A stretch of DNA of 64,000 bases from a virus, in IMG/VR virus record IMGVR_UViG_3300046474_000370, positions 37,111 to 101,110 of that record. One strand, written 5' to 3'. Positions 36,567 through 45,172 of this stretch are shown here, piece after piece. A model generated the notes under the pieces. The model did no database searches and was not told the DNA's origin. It saw only the letters and a list, made by a program, of their open reading frames with translations. Position numbers and translations under genes: made by a program. Position 1 is the stretch's first letter. Every line of letters begins with the position of its first letter.

Positions 36567-39214
36567 GCGAGCCGGTGCAAGCGACCCAAGTGCCCTGGGG
36601 CGGTCCCGATACCGACTGGCTCGGGCTGGCGCGCGACGCCTACCAGGCCTCGTCCAGCTATTTCGACGCCAACGTGCGCAGCCAGATCGAGGCCGACTTG
36701 CGCCAGTCGCAGGGGCAGCACCCGATCGGCTCGAAGTACCTGGCCGACAAGACCCGCTCGCGCCTGTTCCGGCCCAAGACGCGCGCCATGATCCGCAAGA
36801 ACGAGGCGGCCTGCGCCGAGGCGTTCTTTACCACCAACGATGTGGTCGCGATCAAGGCCGAGAACGACAACGACCCGCAGCAGCAGGCCAGCGCGGCGGT
36901 GATCCGCGAGCTGTTGCAGTACCGCCTGACCAAGACCATCCCGTGGTATCTGACGCTGGTCGGCGCGTTCCAGGACGCCCAGACGGTCGGCATAGTGGCG
37001 TCCTACCAGTATTGGGAATACAACCAGGTCAAGGGGATCGACAAGCCGTGCGTGCGCCTGCTGCCGATCGAGAACCTGCGCTTCGACCCGGCCGCCTCAT
37101 GGACCGACCCGGTGGGCACCTCGCCGTATCTGATCGAGCTGATCCCGATGTACGTGGGCCAGGTCAAGGCGCGCATGCGCAACCCGGACCCGAAAACCGG
37201 GGCGCCGCGCTGGCACGAGCTGCCCGACTCGGTGATCCTGACCGCCACCACCACCTACGGCGACACCATCCGCATGCAGCGCGAAGGCCAGCGCACCGAT
37301 TCCAAGTACCAGCAGCAGGCCAACAGCAATTTCAACGTGGTATGGGTCCACAAGGTCATCCTTGAGGTCGACGAGGTCGATTACGTCTACTACACGCTCG
37401 GCTGCGACCACATGCTGAGCGACCCGGTGCCGCTCAGGGAGGTTTATTTCCACGGCCGCCGCCCGTACGTGGTGGGCACCTGCGTGGTCGAGACCCACAA
37501 GATTTACCCGGCCTCGCTGCCGCACCTGACCCACGATGTGCAGGCCGAGATCAACGAGGTGGCCAACCAGCGCATCGACAACGTCAAGCTGGCCCTGAAC
37601 AAGCGCTATTTTGCGCGCCGCAACAAGCAGGTCGACCTGCGCTCGGTGACCCGCAACGTGCCCGGCTCGGTGACCCTGATGCAGGACGTGGACGACGTCA
37701 AGGTGGTCGAGTTCAACGATGTGACCGGCTCCAGCTACAAGGAGCAGGAGGTGCTGAACCTCGACTTCGACGACCTGGCCGGCACCTTCTCGGGCAGTTC
37801 GGTGCAGTCGAACCGCAAGCTGAACGAGACCGTGGGCGGGATGAACCTGCTCAATACGACCGCCAACCAGGTCGCCAACTACCAGCTGCGCACCTTCGTC
37901 GAGACCTGGGTCGAGCCGGTGCTGCGCCAGCTGGTGCTGCTGGAGCAGAACTACGAGACCGACGAGGTGGTGCTGGCCCTGTGCGGGCAGGCCGCCAACC
38001 TGCAGCGCTTTGGCTTCGACGCCGTCACCGACGAGATGCTGATGGCGGAAACCACGCTGTCGGTGAACGTCGGCATGGGCCAGACCAACCCGGCCGAGCA
38101 GGGCAAGCAGTTCATCAACGGCATGACCGCGCTCAAGGAACTGCTGGGCGACGGCACGCTGGTCAAGATGGGCGTCGAGGTGGGCGAGGTGATCAAGGAG
38201 ATCTTCGGCAAGCTCGGCTACAAGGACGGCAGCCGCTTCTTCTCGCAGGACGCGAAGGACGATCCGGCGCGCCAGCAGATGCAGGCCACGATCGACCAGT
38301 TGCAGCAGGCGCTGCAGGCCAAGATGCCGCCGGAACTGCTGGCCGCCACCGTGCGCAAGCTCGATGCCGAGACCAAGTCGACCCAGGCCGAGGCGGTCAA
38401 GCGCGGCGTCGAGTCGTCGTTCAGCGCGATGCAGGGCGCCGAGGTGATCGCCGCGGTGCCGGGGGTGGCGCCGATCGCCGACGAGCTGATGCGCTCGGCC
38501 GGCTACACCGAACCGCAGCCGGCTGGCATCGACCCGAACTTCCCGCAGCCGGGCGGCGCGGCGCCGGGGCTGGGCATCGAGCCGGTGAAGAACCGCCGCA
38601 CCGGGATCGGCTTCCTGCCGGGCGACGCCAGCAGCACGGTGTACCCGCCCAATCCGACGCCGCCGCCGACGCCGGGCATCGGGGTGCGCCAGGGCATCCA
38701 GACCCAGCGCCCGGACAGCATCGCGCAGGCGGCCTTCGCTGACGGCGGGCTGGTGGGCGACGACGACGACGACGACGACAGCGCCCAGGCGGGCGCCGGC
38801 GCGCCGGGCTACGCGGCGGGCGCGAATGGCTACGGCGGGAACCGCAGCCCGGTGCATGACCTGATGGCGCAGAGCATGTTCAAGCTGGCCAACGGCGGCT
38901 TGATCCAGGGACCGGGCAGCGGCACCAGCGATTCGATCGCGGCCGCCGCCGGCGGGTTGCCGCTGGCCGTTTCCAACGGCGAGTACCGGATTCCGGCGGC
39001 GGTGGTGGCCGCGCTCGGGCACGACTTCTTCGAGGCGCTGGTGGCGCAGTTCCATGCGCCGGTCAGCACCGACGGCGCACCGCCGCCAGCGCAGCCGGGC
39101 CAGCCGCCGCTGCCGCTCGAGAACGGCGACTTCATCGTGCCGGCCGATGTGGTGCAGGCGCTTGGGCATGACTTCTTTGACAAGTTAATCGAGAGCTACG
39201 GGGGGGCGGCATGA
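36563..39214 (+). CDS. portal protein with long C-terminal extension
   Basis: The 883-aa product has portal features: an N-terminal helical region (SQIEADLRQSQGQHPIGSKY, RPKTRAMIRKNEAACAEAFF), a beta-rich wing/crown part, and the helical stem-like stretch LSVNVGMGQTNPAEQGKQF with LNETVGGMN. It forms the dodecameric ring for DNA entry and tail attachment. The C-terminal about 250 residues are unusual: a Pro/Gly linker, seven consecutive Asp (about 734-740) and two copies of an NGxxxIPAxVVxALGHDFF motif (about 803-825 and 853-873). The type looks podovirus-like. Confidence 0.8.
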   Translation: MSEPVQATQVPWGGPDTDWLGLARDAYQASSSYFDANVRSQIEADLRQSQGQHPIGSKYLADKTRSRLFRPKTRAMIRKNEAACAEAFFTTNDVVAIKAENDNDPQQQASAAVIRELLQYRLTKTIPWYLTLVGAFQDAQTVGIVASYQYWEYNQVKGIDKPCVRLLPIENLRFDPAASWTDPVGTSPYLIELIPMYVGQVKARMRNPDPKTGAPRWHELPDSVILTATTTYGDTIRMQREGQRTDSKYQQQANSNFNVVWVHKVILEVDEVDYVYYTLGCDHMLSDPVPLREVYFHGRRPYVVGTCVVETHKIYPASLPHLTHDVQAEINEVANQRIDNVKLALNKRYFARRNKQVDLRSVTRNVPGSVTLMQDVDDVKVVEFNDVTGSSYKEQEVLNLDFDDLAGTFSGSSVQSNRKLNETVGGMNLLNTTANQVANYQLRTFVETWVEPVLRQLVLLEQNYETDEVVLALCGQAANLQRFGFDAVTDEMLMAETTLSVNVGMGQTNPAEQGKQFINGMTALKELLGDGTLVKMGVEVGEVIKEIFGKLGYKDGSRFFSQDAKDDPARQQMQATIDQLQQALQAKMPPELLAATVRKLDAETKSTQAEAVKRGVESSFSAMQGAEVIAAVPGVAPIADELMRSAGYTEPQPAGIDPNFPQPGGAAPGLGIEPVKNRRTGIGFLPGDASSTVYPPNPTPPPTPGIGVRQGIQTQRPDSIAQAAFADGGLVGDDDDDDDSAQAGAGAPGYAAGANGYGGNRSPVHDLMAQSMFKLANGGLIQGPGSGTSDSIAAAAGGLPLAVSNGEYRIPAAVVAALGHDFFEALVAQFHAPVSTDGAPPPAQPGQPPLPLENGDFIVPADVVQALGHDFFDKLIESYGGAA

Positions 39215-39498
39215 GGCGGCGCTATGTCTTGATGCTGGACACGCTGGCGCAGGGCGCGGTGCTGGCCGAGCGCGACAACGACGGGCGGCCGGTGCTGTAC
39301 CTGACCGCCTACGCGGCCGAGGCCGAGGTGGCGCGCAGCATGGTCGAGCAGTACCGCCAGGTCATCGACGGCGAGCGCGAGCTGGCCGATGTGGGCGAGC
39401 CGGAAGGGGTCGCGCCGGTGCTGCTGCACGAGAACGGCGACCTGACCGACGCCGCCGGCAAGGTGATCGCCAACGCCAACCAGCCGCTGCCGTACTGA
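39211..39498 (+). CDS. small phage structural-region protein
   Basis: A 95-aa alpha/beta protein (RRRYVLMLDTLAQGAVLAER, VARSMVEQYRQVIDGERELA). Overlaps the portal gene by 4 bp. No family recognised. Confidence 0.6.
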   Translation: MRRRYVLMLDTLAQGAVLAERDNDGRPVLYLTAYAAEAEVARSMVEQYRQVIDGERELADVGEPEGVAPVLLHENGDLTDAAGKVIANANQPLPY

Positions 39499-39505
39499 GG
39501 ACACG

Positions 39506-39811
39506 ATGAATTATCAGATTGATTACTCCCGCTTCACGCCGGATGAGGTCGAGCGCCTGCGCACCGCCGCGTTCGGGGTCGAGGTCGAGCATTTCCACGA
39601 CAGCCTGATCGGCAAGTACCTGGTGGCGAAGGCGCGCGCCGAGCGGCTGGCGGCGCTCGAACTGCTGGCCGAGGTCGAGCCGACCGACGTCGACCGCATC
39701 CGCGACCTGCAAGGGGTGGTCGCGCGCTGCGACGGCTTCGGCCAGTGGCTGAGCGAGGCGGTGATCGCCGGCGAGAACGCCGAGCTGGAACTGCGGGAGA
39801 TGGGCGCATGA
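39506..39811 (+). CDS. small helical phage protein
   Basis: A 101-aa acidic helical protein (YSRFTPDEVERLRTAAFGVE). It overlaps the next gene by 4 bp. Could be a head-assembly accessory by position. Confidence 0.6.
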   Translation: MNYQIDYSRFTPDEVERLRTAAFGVEVEHFHDSLIGKYLVAKARAERLAALELLAEVEPTDVDRIRDLQGVVARCDGFGQWLSEAVIAGENAELELREMGA

Positions 39812-40089
39812 CGCTCGACCAGCTGGAAGAAACGCTGGAGGGCAGCGAGGCGCTGTTCCTGGAGCCGCGCAGCACGTTCGACCGCGCCATCGTCGGCGTC
39901 GCCACCCAGGCCAACGGCCAGCCGGTGCTGGTGTACGACCGCGTGCGCACGGTGCAGGCACTGGCCGAGGACAACGGCTGGGACGAGGACGAGGCGTGGG
40001 AGTTCTGCGAATTCAACACGTTTTGCGCCTATGTCGGTGCGGGCACCCCGCTGTTTCTGGACGCCGTCGCGCCCGACGCCGACGACTGA
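39808..40089 (+). CDS. conserved small phage protein
   Basis: A 93-aa acidic protein: TLDQLEETLEGSEALFLEPR, AIVGVATQANGQPVLVYD and EDNGWDEDEAWEFCEFNT. I recall similar proteins in Burkholderiales and Pseudomonas phages with no function. Shares a 4-bp start overlap. Confidence 0.65.
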   Translation: MTLDQLEETLEGSEALFLEPRSTFDRAIVGVATQANGQPVLVYDRVRTVQALAEDNGWDEDEAWEFCEFNTFCAYVGAGTPLFLDAVAPDADD

Positions 40090-40145
40090 CCCCGTTGTTC
40101 TGACCCTGCGCGGCTCGTCGCGCCCTACTTGAAGGAACCACCATC

Positions 40146-40550
40146 ATGGCTCTGCAACTGTCCGTTGCCGTACGCAACGCACGTCTCGACTCGATTGAAA
40201 CCACCGCCGGCACCTCGGCCAAGCTGCGCCTGTTGACCGGCAGCGCGCCGGCCGACTGCGCCGCCGCCCAATCCGGCACGCTGCTGTGCGAGATCGCGCT
40301 GCCGGCCGACTACCTGGCGAATGCCAGCGCCGGCGCCAAGGCCAAGTCCGGCACCTGGTCGGGCAGCGGCGCCGCCGCCGGCAACGCCGGCTACTTCCGC
40401 ATCGTCGACTCGGCCGGGACCACCTGCCACCTGCAAGGCACGGTGACGGCCACCGGCAGCGGCGGCGACATGACGCTCGACAACATCAACATCGCGGTGT
40501 CGCAGGTGGTGACCGTTTCCAGTTTCCAGCTGACCGACGCCAACGCTTAA
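40146..40550 (+). CDS. beta-rich phage structural protein
   Basis: The 134-aa protein is beta-rich with Gly/Ser/Ala repeats: GTLLCEIALPADYLA, AGYFRIVDSAGTTCHLQGTV, DMTLDNINIAVSQVVTVSSF. The same layout (GTLLAxI...AGWFR...G.V....G...L.......TISSF.(I/L)T) occurs at 55894-56664, so the two are homologous. A virion surface or tail-fibre-base role is likely but not proven. A GAAGGA-type site precedes the ATG. Confidence 0.7.
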   Translation: MALQLSVAVRNARLDSIETTAGTSAKLRLLTGSAPADCAAAQSGTLLCEIALPADYLANASAGAKAKSGTWSGSGAAAGNAGYFRIVDSAGTTCHLQGTVTATGSGGDMTLDNINIAVSQVVTVSSFQLTDANA

Positions 40551-40565
40551 TAAAGGAGAACGACC

Positions 40566-40865
40566 ATGAGCTACGCCGACATTTACGCCGCCGCCAACGA
40601 CTCCACGTTCCAAGGGCGCTGCCAGGTGGCCATGTGGACCGCCGCGCAGAACATCGCCGCCGAAGATCCATCCACCGTCGATCACACGGCGCGCATGGAC
40701 TGGGCCAACCGCGTGCTGCAAGAGCGCACCAACCTGACCCCGCGCCAGCTGGCGGTGCAGGTGCTGCGCAACACGACCATCGCGGCGGCACCCGCCAGTG
40801 CGCTGGACACCGACATCCAGTTCCAGGTCAACTCGGTCATCGACGCCCTGATCGCGGTGGGCTGA
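40566..40865 (+). CDS. small helical structural-region protein
   Basis: A 99-aa protein (SYADIYAAANDSTFQGRCQV, RMDWANRVLQERTNLTPRQL). Position after a beta-rich structural gene suggests a virion role. AAGGAGAA site precedes the ATG. Unknown. Confidence 0.6.
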   Translation: MSYADIYAAANDSTFQGRCQVAMWTAAQNIAAEDPSTVDHTARMDWANRVLQERTNLTPRQLAVQVLRNTTIAAAPASALDTDIQFQVNSVIDALIAVG

Positions 40866-40866
40866 C

Positions 40867-41343
40867 ATGACCGCCGCCAAGATCGCGCAGGGCACCAGAA
40901 CCCAGTTGTCGGGGGCTGCCGCCGCGCTCAACAGCCTGGCCGGTTCGACGGCCACCTACGTGGTGCTTGGCACGATCACCCACAACAGCGGCGGCAAGGT
41001 GCCGCTCGACTGCCTGGTGGAACTGGCTATCACTCCCGGCACGGTGGGCGGCAACAAGCAGGCCATCCTGTTCGCGCAGGTGTCGCTCGACGGCACCAAC
41101 TTTTCCAGCGGCCCGACTAGCGGCACCACCGCCACCGACGAGCCGAACCTGGTGCTCATCGGCACCCTGCCGCTGGCCACCAACGCCACCTTGCAACGCA
41201 AGACCTTCTCGCTGGCCGCCGCGATGCCGGGCTGGGTGCTGCCGTACGCCACCAAGCTGATCGTCAAGAACGATTCGGGCGCAGCGTTCGCCAGTTCCGG
41301 CAATGATGTGTACACGCTCGACGACAGCGGCGACCTGACCTGA
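40867..41343 (+). CDS. beta-rich phage structural protein
   Basis: The 158-aa product has an N-terminal helix and a beta-sandwich-like body (TYVVLGTITHNSGGKVPLD, FAQVSLDGTNFSSGPTSGT). No family recognised. One bp after the previous stop. Confidence 0.6.
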   Translation: MTAAKIAQGTRTQLSGAAAALNSLAGSTATYVVLGTITHNSGGKVPLDCLVELAITPGTVGGNKQAILFAQVSLDGTNFSSGPTSGTTATDEPNLVLIGTLPLATNATLQRKTFSLAAAMPGWVLPYATKLIVKNDSGAAFASSGNDVYTLDDSGDLT

Positions 41344-41350
41344 CCGGCCA

Positions 41351-43306
41351 ATGGGCGCGCTGATTCTTCCGAGCCGGTTCAACCAGCAGCCGCCAAGCGC
41401 GGCCATCGACTGGTCGCATCCGCTCGCACGCGGATTGGTGCGCGCCTACCACTTTGGCAACAAAGGGTCGGATGCGGTCAACGGCGGTGCCCCGTGGACC
41501 TTGGGCGCCAGTGGTGGTGGCACCTGGGGTATCGCGGCAGCCGGACGCGGCCTGTCGCACACGCTTACCAACGGCAGGGCGCAGGTCAATGACGGGCTGC
41601 AGAACCTGATCACGGGCGAACTGACGGTCCTGATCCTGTACACCAGCACCACAGTGGCCGCAGGCAATGACTTCCTGTTCGCCAGCGCCGGTGTCGATTA
41701 CAACTGGGGTATGTACTTCAGCAACACCGCGCAGTTCTTCGTCAAGAATACGGGCGGCGCCGGGGTATCCACCACCGCCACGACGGTGGCGGCGGGCGTG
41801 ACGCGGGCCTACGCGGCGACCTATGCCGCCGGCGCTGGATCGAACAACCTCAAGTTCTACGACAGCGGCAGACTGGCCGCCACCGCGACGCAGACCGGCA
41901 ACGTTTCGCAGCTCAACCAGCCGGTCTCCAGCCAGACCTGGAACGGCGGCAATTCGACCAACGGCACCCTGTACGTCGCCTATGTCTGGAACCGGGCGCT
42001 GTCCCCGGCGGAAGTCGCGGCCATCAGCGCCAACCCCTGGCAACTGTTCGCCGCGCCGCGTCGTTTGTTGGTGACAACGGGGGCCGCGGCGCTCACGGCC
42101 AGCGCGAACGTGACGCTCGGCGGGCTGGTTCTCAGCAATCAGGCACGGCCGCCCAACGCACCGGCACAAGGCGCGGTGGAGATCGCCGCCAGCTGCGCCG
42201 CCAGCCTGGGCGCCGCAACAGGTAGCGGCGCCGGCGAAGCCGCCATTGACGGGCAGCTGGGGGCAAGCCTGGCCGCGGCCGGCGTCGCGGCGCTGGCCTT
42301 GCCCGAGCGCTACGCGGCGCTGACGGCGGCACTGGCGGACGTCACGGCGCAAGCCGCCACGGGCGTGACGGTGGCGGCCCAACTCGCCGGCAGCTGCGCA
42401 GCAGCAACCGTCGTCGCGAGCGTCGACAGCGCCGTCACGGCCAGCGTCAGCGCCACCCTGGGCGCGGTTAGCCTCGCCGCCGACGGGGTCGTGGCCGCGT
42501 TTGCCAGCCGCACCGCAGAACTGGCGATTACGTTCGGGGCCGTGCAGGCGAGCAGCAGCGCAACCAGCACTGTCGGCGCCACGCTGGCCGCCACCCTCGG
42601 GGCTGCCCTGGCGGTCAGTTCGGCGCAGGCAGGCGACAGCGCGAGCTTGGCCGCTACGCTCGGGGCACTGGCGCGGACGGCGACCGGCAGCAACCTGGTG
42701 CAGGGAGCGACGACCGCCACCCTCGGCGCGGCCACCTTGACCGCCGACGCCACGGTTTCCGCGCCGGCGGGCCGGACTGCGCAACTGGCCGTGGTCCTCG
42801 CGCCAGTCCAGGTGAACAGTGCCGCGCAGACGGCCTCCAGTGCCAGCCTGTCCGCCAGCCTGAACAGCCTCAGCGCGACCGCCAGCGGCACCAGCCAGGT
42901 CGCGGCGGCCGCCTCCGTCACGCTGGCGGCGGCGACCAGCGCCGGCGCCAGCGGGGTAGCCGTGGGCGCCAGCCTGACGGCCACCCTCGGGGGCGCGAAC
43001 GCGGCTGTCAGCGCCGCTGTCGGCGTGACGGCGGACGCGGGCGCCACCCTTGCCAGCGCCCAGGTGACGGCAGCCGGCGGCGGCGTGGCAGCGGCCAGCC
43101 TGGCGGCGGTCTTGCTCGACAGCCTGCTGGCGGGGGAGGCCACGGCGACGATCAGTGGCCTCGCCAGCGGCGCGCTGGGCGTGCTGACGCTGGCCGGGCA
43201 CGGCCGCACCGTGGTCGTCGACCTGTCGCCCGAGCGCACGCTGACCGTCGCCGGCGAGGACCGGATGCTGCGCGTCCCTTCTGCAACCCGAATAGCGAGG
43301 CCCTGA
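41351..43306 (+). CDS. LamG-like domain protein with long Ala-rich repeat tail, probable tail fibre
   Basis: The 651-aa protein begins with a lectin/LamG-like domain (about residues 1-235; LARGLVRAYHFGNKGSDAVN, TLYVAYVWNRALSPAEVAAI). The remaining about 400 residues are Ala/Thr/Ser/Val repeats of about 25-27 residues built on (A/S)xxATLGA(x), then a short conserved end (LAGHGRTVVVDLSPERTLTV). This looks like a receptor-binding or fibre-like virion protein with a repeated stalk. It overlaps the next gene by 1 bp. Confidence 0.65.
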   Translation: MGALILPSRFNQQPPSAAIDWSHPLARGLVRAYHFGNKGSDAVNGGAPWTLGASGGGTWGIAAAGRGLSHTLTNGRAQVNDGLQNLITGELTVLILYTSTTVAAGNDFLFASAGVDYNWGMYFSNTAQFFVKNTGGAGVSTTATTVAAGVTRAYAATYAAGAGSNNLKFYDSGRLAATATQTGNVSQLNQPVSSQTWNGGNSTNGTLYVAYVWNRALSPAEVAAISANPWQLFAAPRRLLVTTGAAALTASANVTLGGLVLSNQARPPNAPAQGAVEIAASCAASLGAATGSGAGEAAIDGQLGASLAAAGVAALALPERYAALTAALADVTAQAATGVTVAAQLAGSCAAATVVASVDSAVTASVSATLGAVSLAADGVVAAFASRTAELAITFGAVQASSSATSTVGATLAATLGAALAVSSAQAGDSASLAATLGALARTATGSNLVQGATTATLGAATLTADATVSAPAGRTAQLAVVLAPVQVNSAAQTASSASLSASLNSLSATASGTSQVAAAASVTLAAATSAGASGVAVGASLTATLGGANAAVSAAVGVTADAGATLASAQVTAAGGGVAAASLAAVLLDSLLAGEATATISGLASGALGVLTLAGHGRTVVVDLSPERTLTVAGEDRMLRVPSATRIARP

Positions 43307-43614
43307 TGGCAACCGGATTCTATCTAGCGCGCGGCAAGATGACGATCGACAAGGACCCGGATGACCAGCTGTACTACGGCATCGACATGGCCGACGAACT
43401 GCGCTTGAGCGGCACCACGCTGAGCGGTGTCGAGGAACTGGTCGCCGGGGTCGAGGTGTTGGAGCCGGCCACGCTGCAGGGGACGGCCGGCGTCATCAAG
43501 CTTGGCGGGCTGGATGTGTCGGCGCGCCCGGTCAACTACTGCACGTTGCGCTTCTCAATGGCCAATGGCGAGCGCATGGACAAGACGATCTACTTCAAGC
43601 GCAAGGACAAGTAG
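43306..43614 (+). CDS. small phage structural accessory protein
   Basis: The 102-aa beta-rich protein has DKDPDDQLYYGIDMADELRL then a beta-sandwich pattern and VNYCTLRFSMANGERMDKTI. This KDPD...Y..D...(W/L) pattern is common in small phage tail/fibre accessory proteins. It starts on the last base of the fibre-like gene's stop region. Confidence 0.65.
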   Translation: MATGFYLARGKMTIDKDPDDQLYYGIDMADELRLSGTTLSGVEELVAGVEVLEPATLQGTAGVIKLGGLDVSARPVNYCTLRFSMANGERMDKTIYFKRKDK

Positions 43615-43617
43615 CGC

Positions 43618-44913
43618 ATGGCGCCCTATACCCTGCACCTGGGCGACTGCCTGGAGGTGATGCGCGCCATGCCGGACAACAGCATCGACGCGATCGTGAC
43701 CGACCCGCCGTACCACCTGACCACCGGCAAGAAGGGTGGCAGCGGGCCGGCCAGCTACAACCCGGATTCGCCGGCCGGGTGCGCGAAGATCGGCACCGGC
43801 TTCATGGGCATGACCTGGGATGGCGGCGACATCGCGTTCCGGGTCGAGCTGTGGCGCGAGGCGCTGCGCGTGCTGAAACCGGGCGGGCATGTGCTGGCAT
43901 TCTCAGGCAGCCGCACCTACCACCGGATGGCCTGCGCAATCGAGGACGCCGGGTTCGAGATCCGCGACCAGATCCTGTGGGTGTATTTGACAGGGTTCCC
44001 GAAGTCGCGCGACATCGCCAAGTACGACATGGACGGCGCGGATGCCGCCGCGTGGGCGGGCTGGGGAACCGGGCTGAAACCCACGCACGAGCCGATCTGC
44101 ATGGCGCGCAAGCCGCTGGCCAAGGGCATGACGGTGGCCGCCAACGTCCTGGCGCACGGTACGGGGGCGCTGAACATCGACGCCTGCCGGGTTGAAGTGC
44201 TCGACGACGATTACGCGCGCAATTGCTCGGGTGACCGCGGCCACGGGGGCACCCGCAGCGCCGCACAAGCGGGGGCAACGAACTTACATACCGGGGGCGG
44301 CAGCGCGGCGGCGGGGCGCTGGCCCGCCAACCTGGTCCACGACGGCAGCGACGATGTGGTGGCCCTGTTCCCGGCGCAGGCCGGCGCCGCCGCGCCAGTG
44401 CATACCCGGCGCGCCGACAAGTTCCGAAACAGCTACGGCAGCTTCGCCGGCAACATCGACGAGGCCGGCAGCACGTTTCGCGGCGACGCCGGCAGCGCGG
44501 CGCGCTTCTTCTACTGCGCCAAGGCCAGCCGCCGCGACCGCAACGAGGGTTGCGAGCAGCTGGCCGCCAAGCCGCTGCACTGGTCGAGCGGCGACCAGAA
44601 CCCCGGCAGCTTCCAGTCGGCCGGCACCGACAAGAGCAGCCAGAACTTCCACCCGACGGTCAAGCCGACCGCCCTGATGCAATGGCTGGTGCGGCTGGTG
44701 ACGCCGCCCGGCGGCGTGGTGCTTGACCTGTTCACGGGCTCGGGCAGCACCGGCAAGGCCTGCATGCGCGAGCGGTTGCGCTTCATCGGGGCCGAACTGA
44801 ACCCGGATTACCTGGCGATCGCCGAGGTGCGCATCGGGCACGCACTGGCCGCCCGCGAGGCGGCAGCGCGCGCGGCGGCGCCGGCGTCGCCGCAGATTGA
44901 CCTTTTCGCCTGA
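43618..44913 (+). CDS. DNA methyltransferase (beta-type amino-MTase) with clamp-binding tail
   Basis: The 431-aa protein is a SAM-dependent N4-cytosine/N6-adenine methyltransferase. The catalytic DPPY (residues 29-32) comes before the SAM-binding motif DLFTGSGSTGKACM (about 363-376), as in the beta group. A target-recognition region lies between (about 190-320). The last residues read QIDLFA, a match to the bacterial sliding-clamp motif. No restriction enzyme is nearby, so it is an orphan, likely protecting phage DNA. Most probable targets cannot be read from sequence. Confidence 0.9.
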   Translation: MAPYTLHLGDCLEVMRAMPDNSIDAIVTDPPYHLTTGKKGGSGPASYNPDSPAGCAKIGTGFMGMTWDGGDIAFRVELWREALRVLKPGGHVLAFSGSRTYHRMACAIEDAGFEIRDQILWVYLTGFPKSRDIAKYDMDGADAAAWAGWGTGLKPTHEPICMARKPLAKGMTVAANVLAHGTGALNIDACRVEVLDDDYARNCSGDRGHGGTRSAAQAGATNLHTGGGSAAAGRWPANLVHDGSDDVVALFPAQAGAAAPVHTRRADKFRNSYGSFAGNIDEAGSTFRGDAGSAARFFYCAKASRRDRNEGCEQLAAKPLHWSSGDQNPGSFQSAGTDKSSQNFHPTVKPTALMQWLVRLVTPPGGVVLDLFTGSGSTGKACMRERLRFIGAELNPDYLAIAEVRIGHALAAREAAARAAAPASPQIDLFA

Positions 44914-44923
44914 GACATCGCGT

Positions 44924-45106
44924 ATGGACGCTTGCACCTATGCCACCCCGAAGGCGCGCGCCGTGCTGGCGCGCGTCGGGACCTACCTCACGCGCCAACC
45001 GCGCGCCAAGCTCAAGGAGGTGGCGGCCGCCTGCTTCATCAGCGTGTCCAGCGCGTCGCGCTACCGCACCGAATGGCTGGCACGCCGCCCGCCGCCTGGG
45101 CGCTGA
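44924..45106 (+). CDS. small helix-turn-helix-like protein
   Basis: A 60-aa basic protein (KARAVLARVGTYLTRQPRAK, CFISVSSASRYRTEWLARR) whose second half reads like a helix-turn-helix with a recognition helix of Ser/Arg/Tyr. It sits between the methyltransferase and a terminator and may regulate them. Low homology evidence. Confidence 0.55.
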   Translation: MDACTYATPKARAVLARVGTYLTRQPRAKLKEVAAACFISVSSASRYRTEWLARRPPPGR

Positions 45107-45126
45107 TTGCGCCAGCAGTACCCCGA

Positions 45127-45147
45127 CCCGCCCCGGCGGGTTTTTTT
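45127..45147 (+). terminator. rho-independent terminator
   Basis: CCCGCC/GGCGGG stem, 2-nt loop region plus TTTTTTT; the very short loop may open part of the stem. Confidence 0.75.
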
Positions 45148-45172
45148 ACGCCCCGAACTTTGACAGGACAGC

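Noticed and set aside
37097-39169. Minus-strand open frame of 690 codons opposite the portal
   Set aside because: Composition (His, Arg, Leu, Val rich) is typical of a shadow; the portal frame has recognisable motifs.
41351-43306. Diversity-generating retroelement target at the LamG protein
   Set aside because: No reverse transcriptase gene or template repeat is visible in the window.
41264-43312. Minus-strand open frame of 682 codons opposite the LamG-repeat protein
   Set aside because: Same shadow effect of Ala/Gly-rich coding; no start region or family features.
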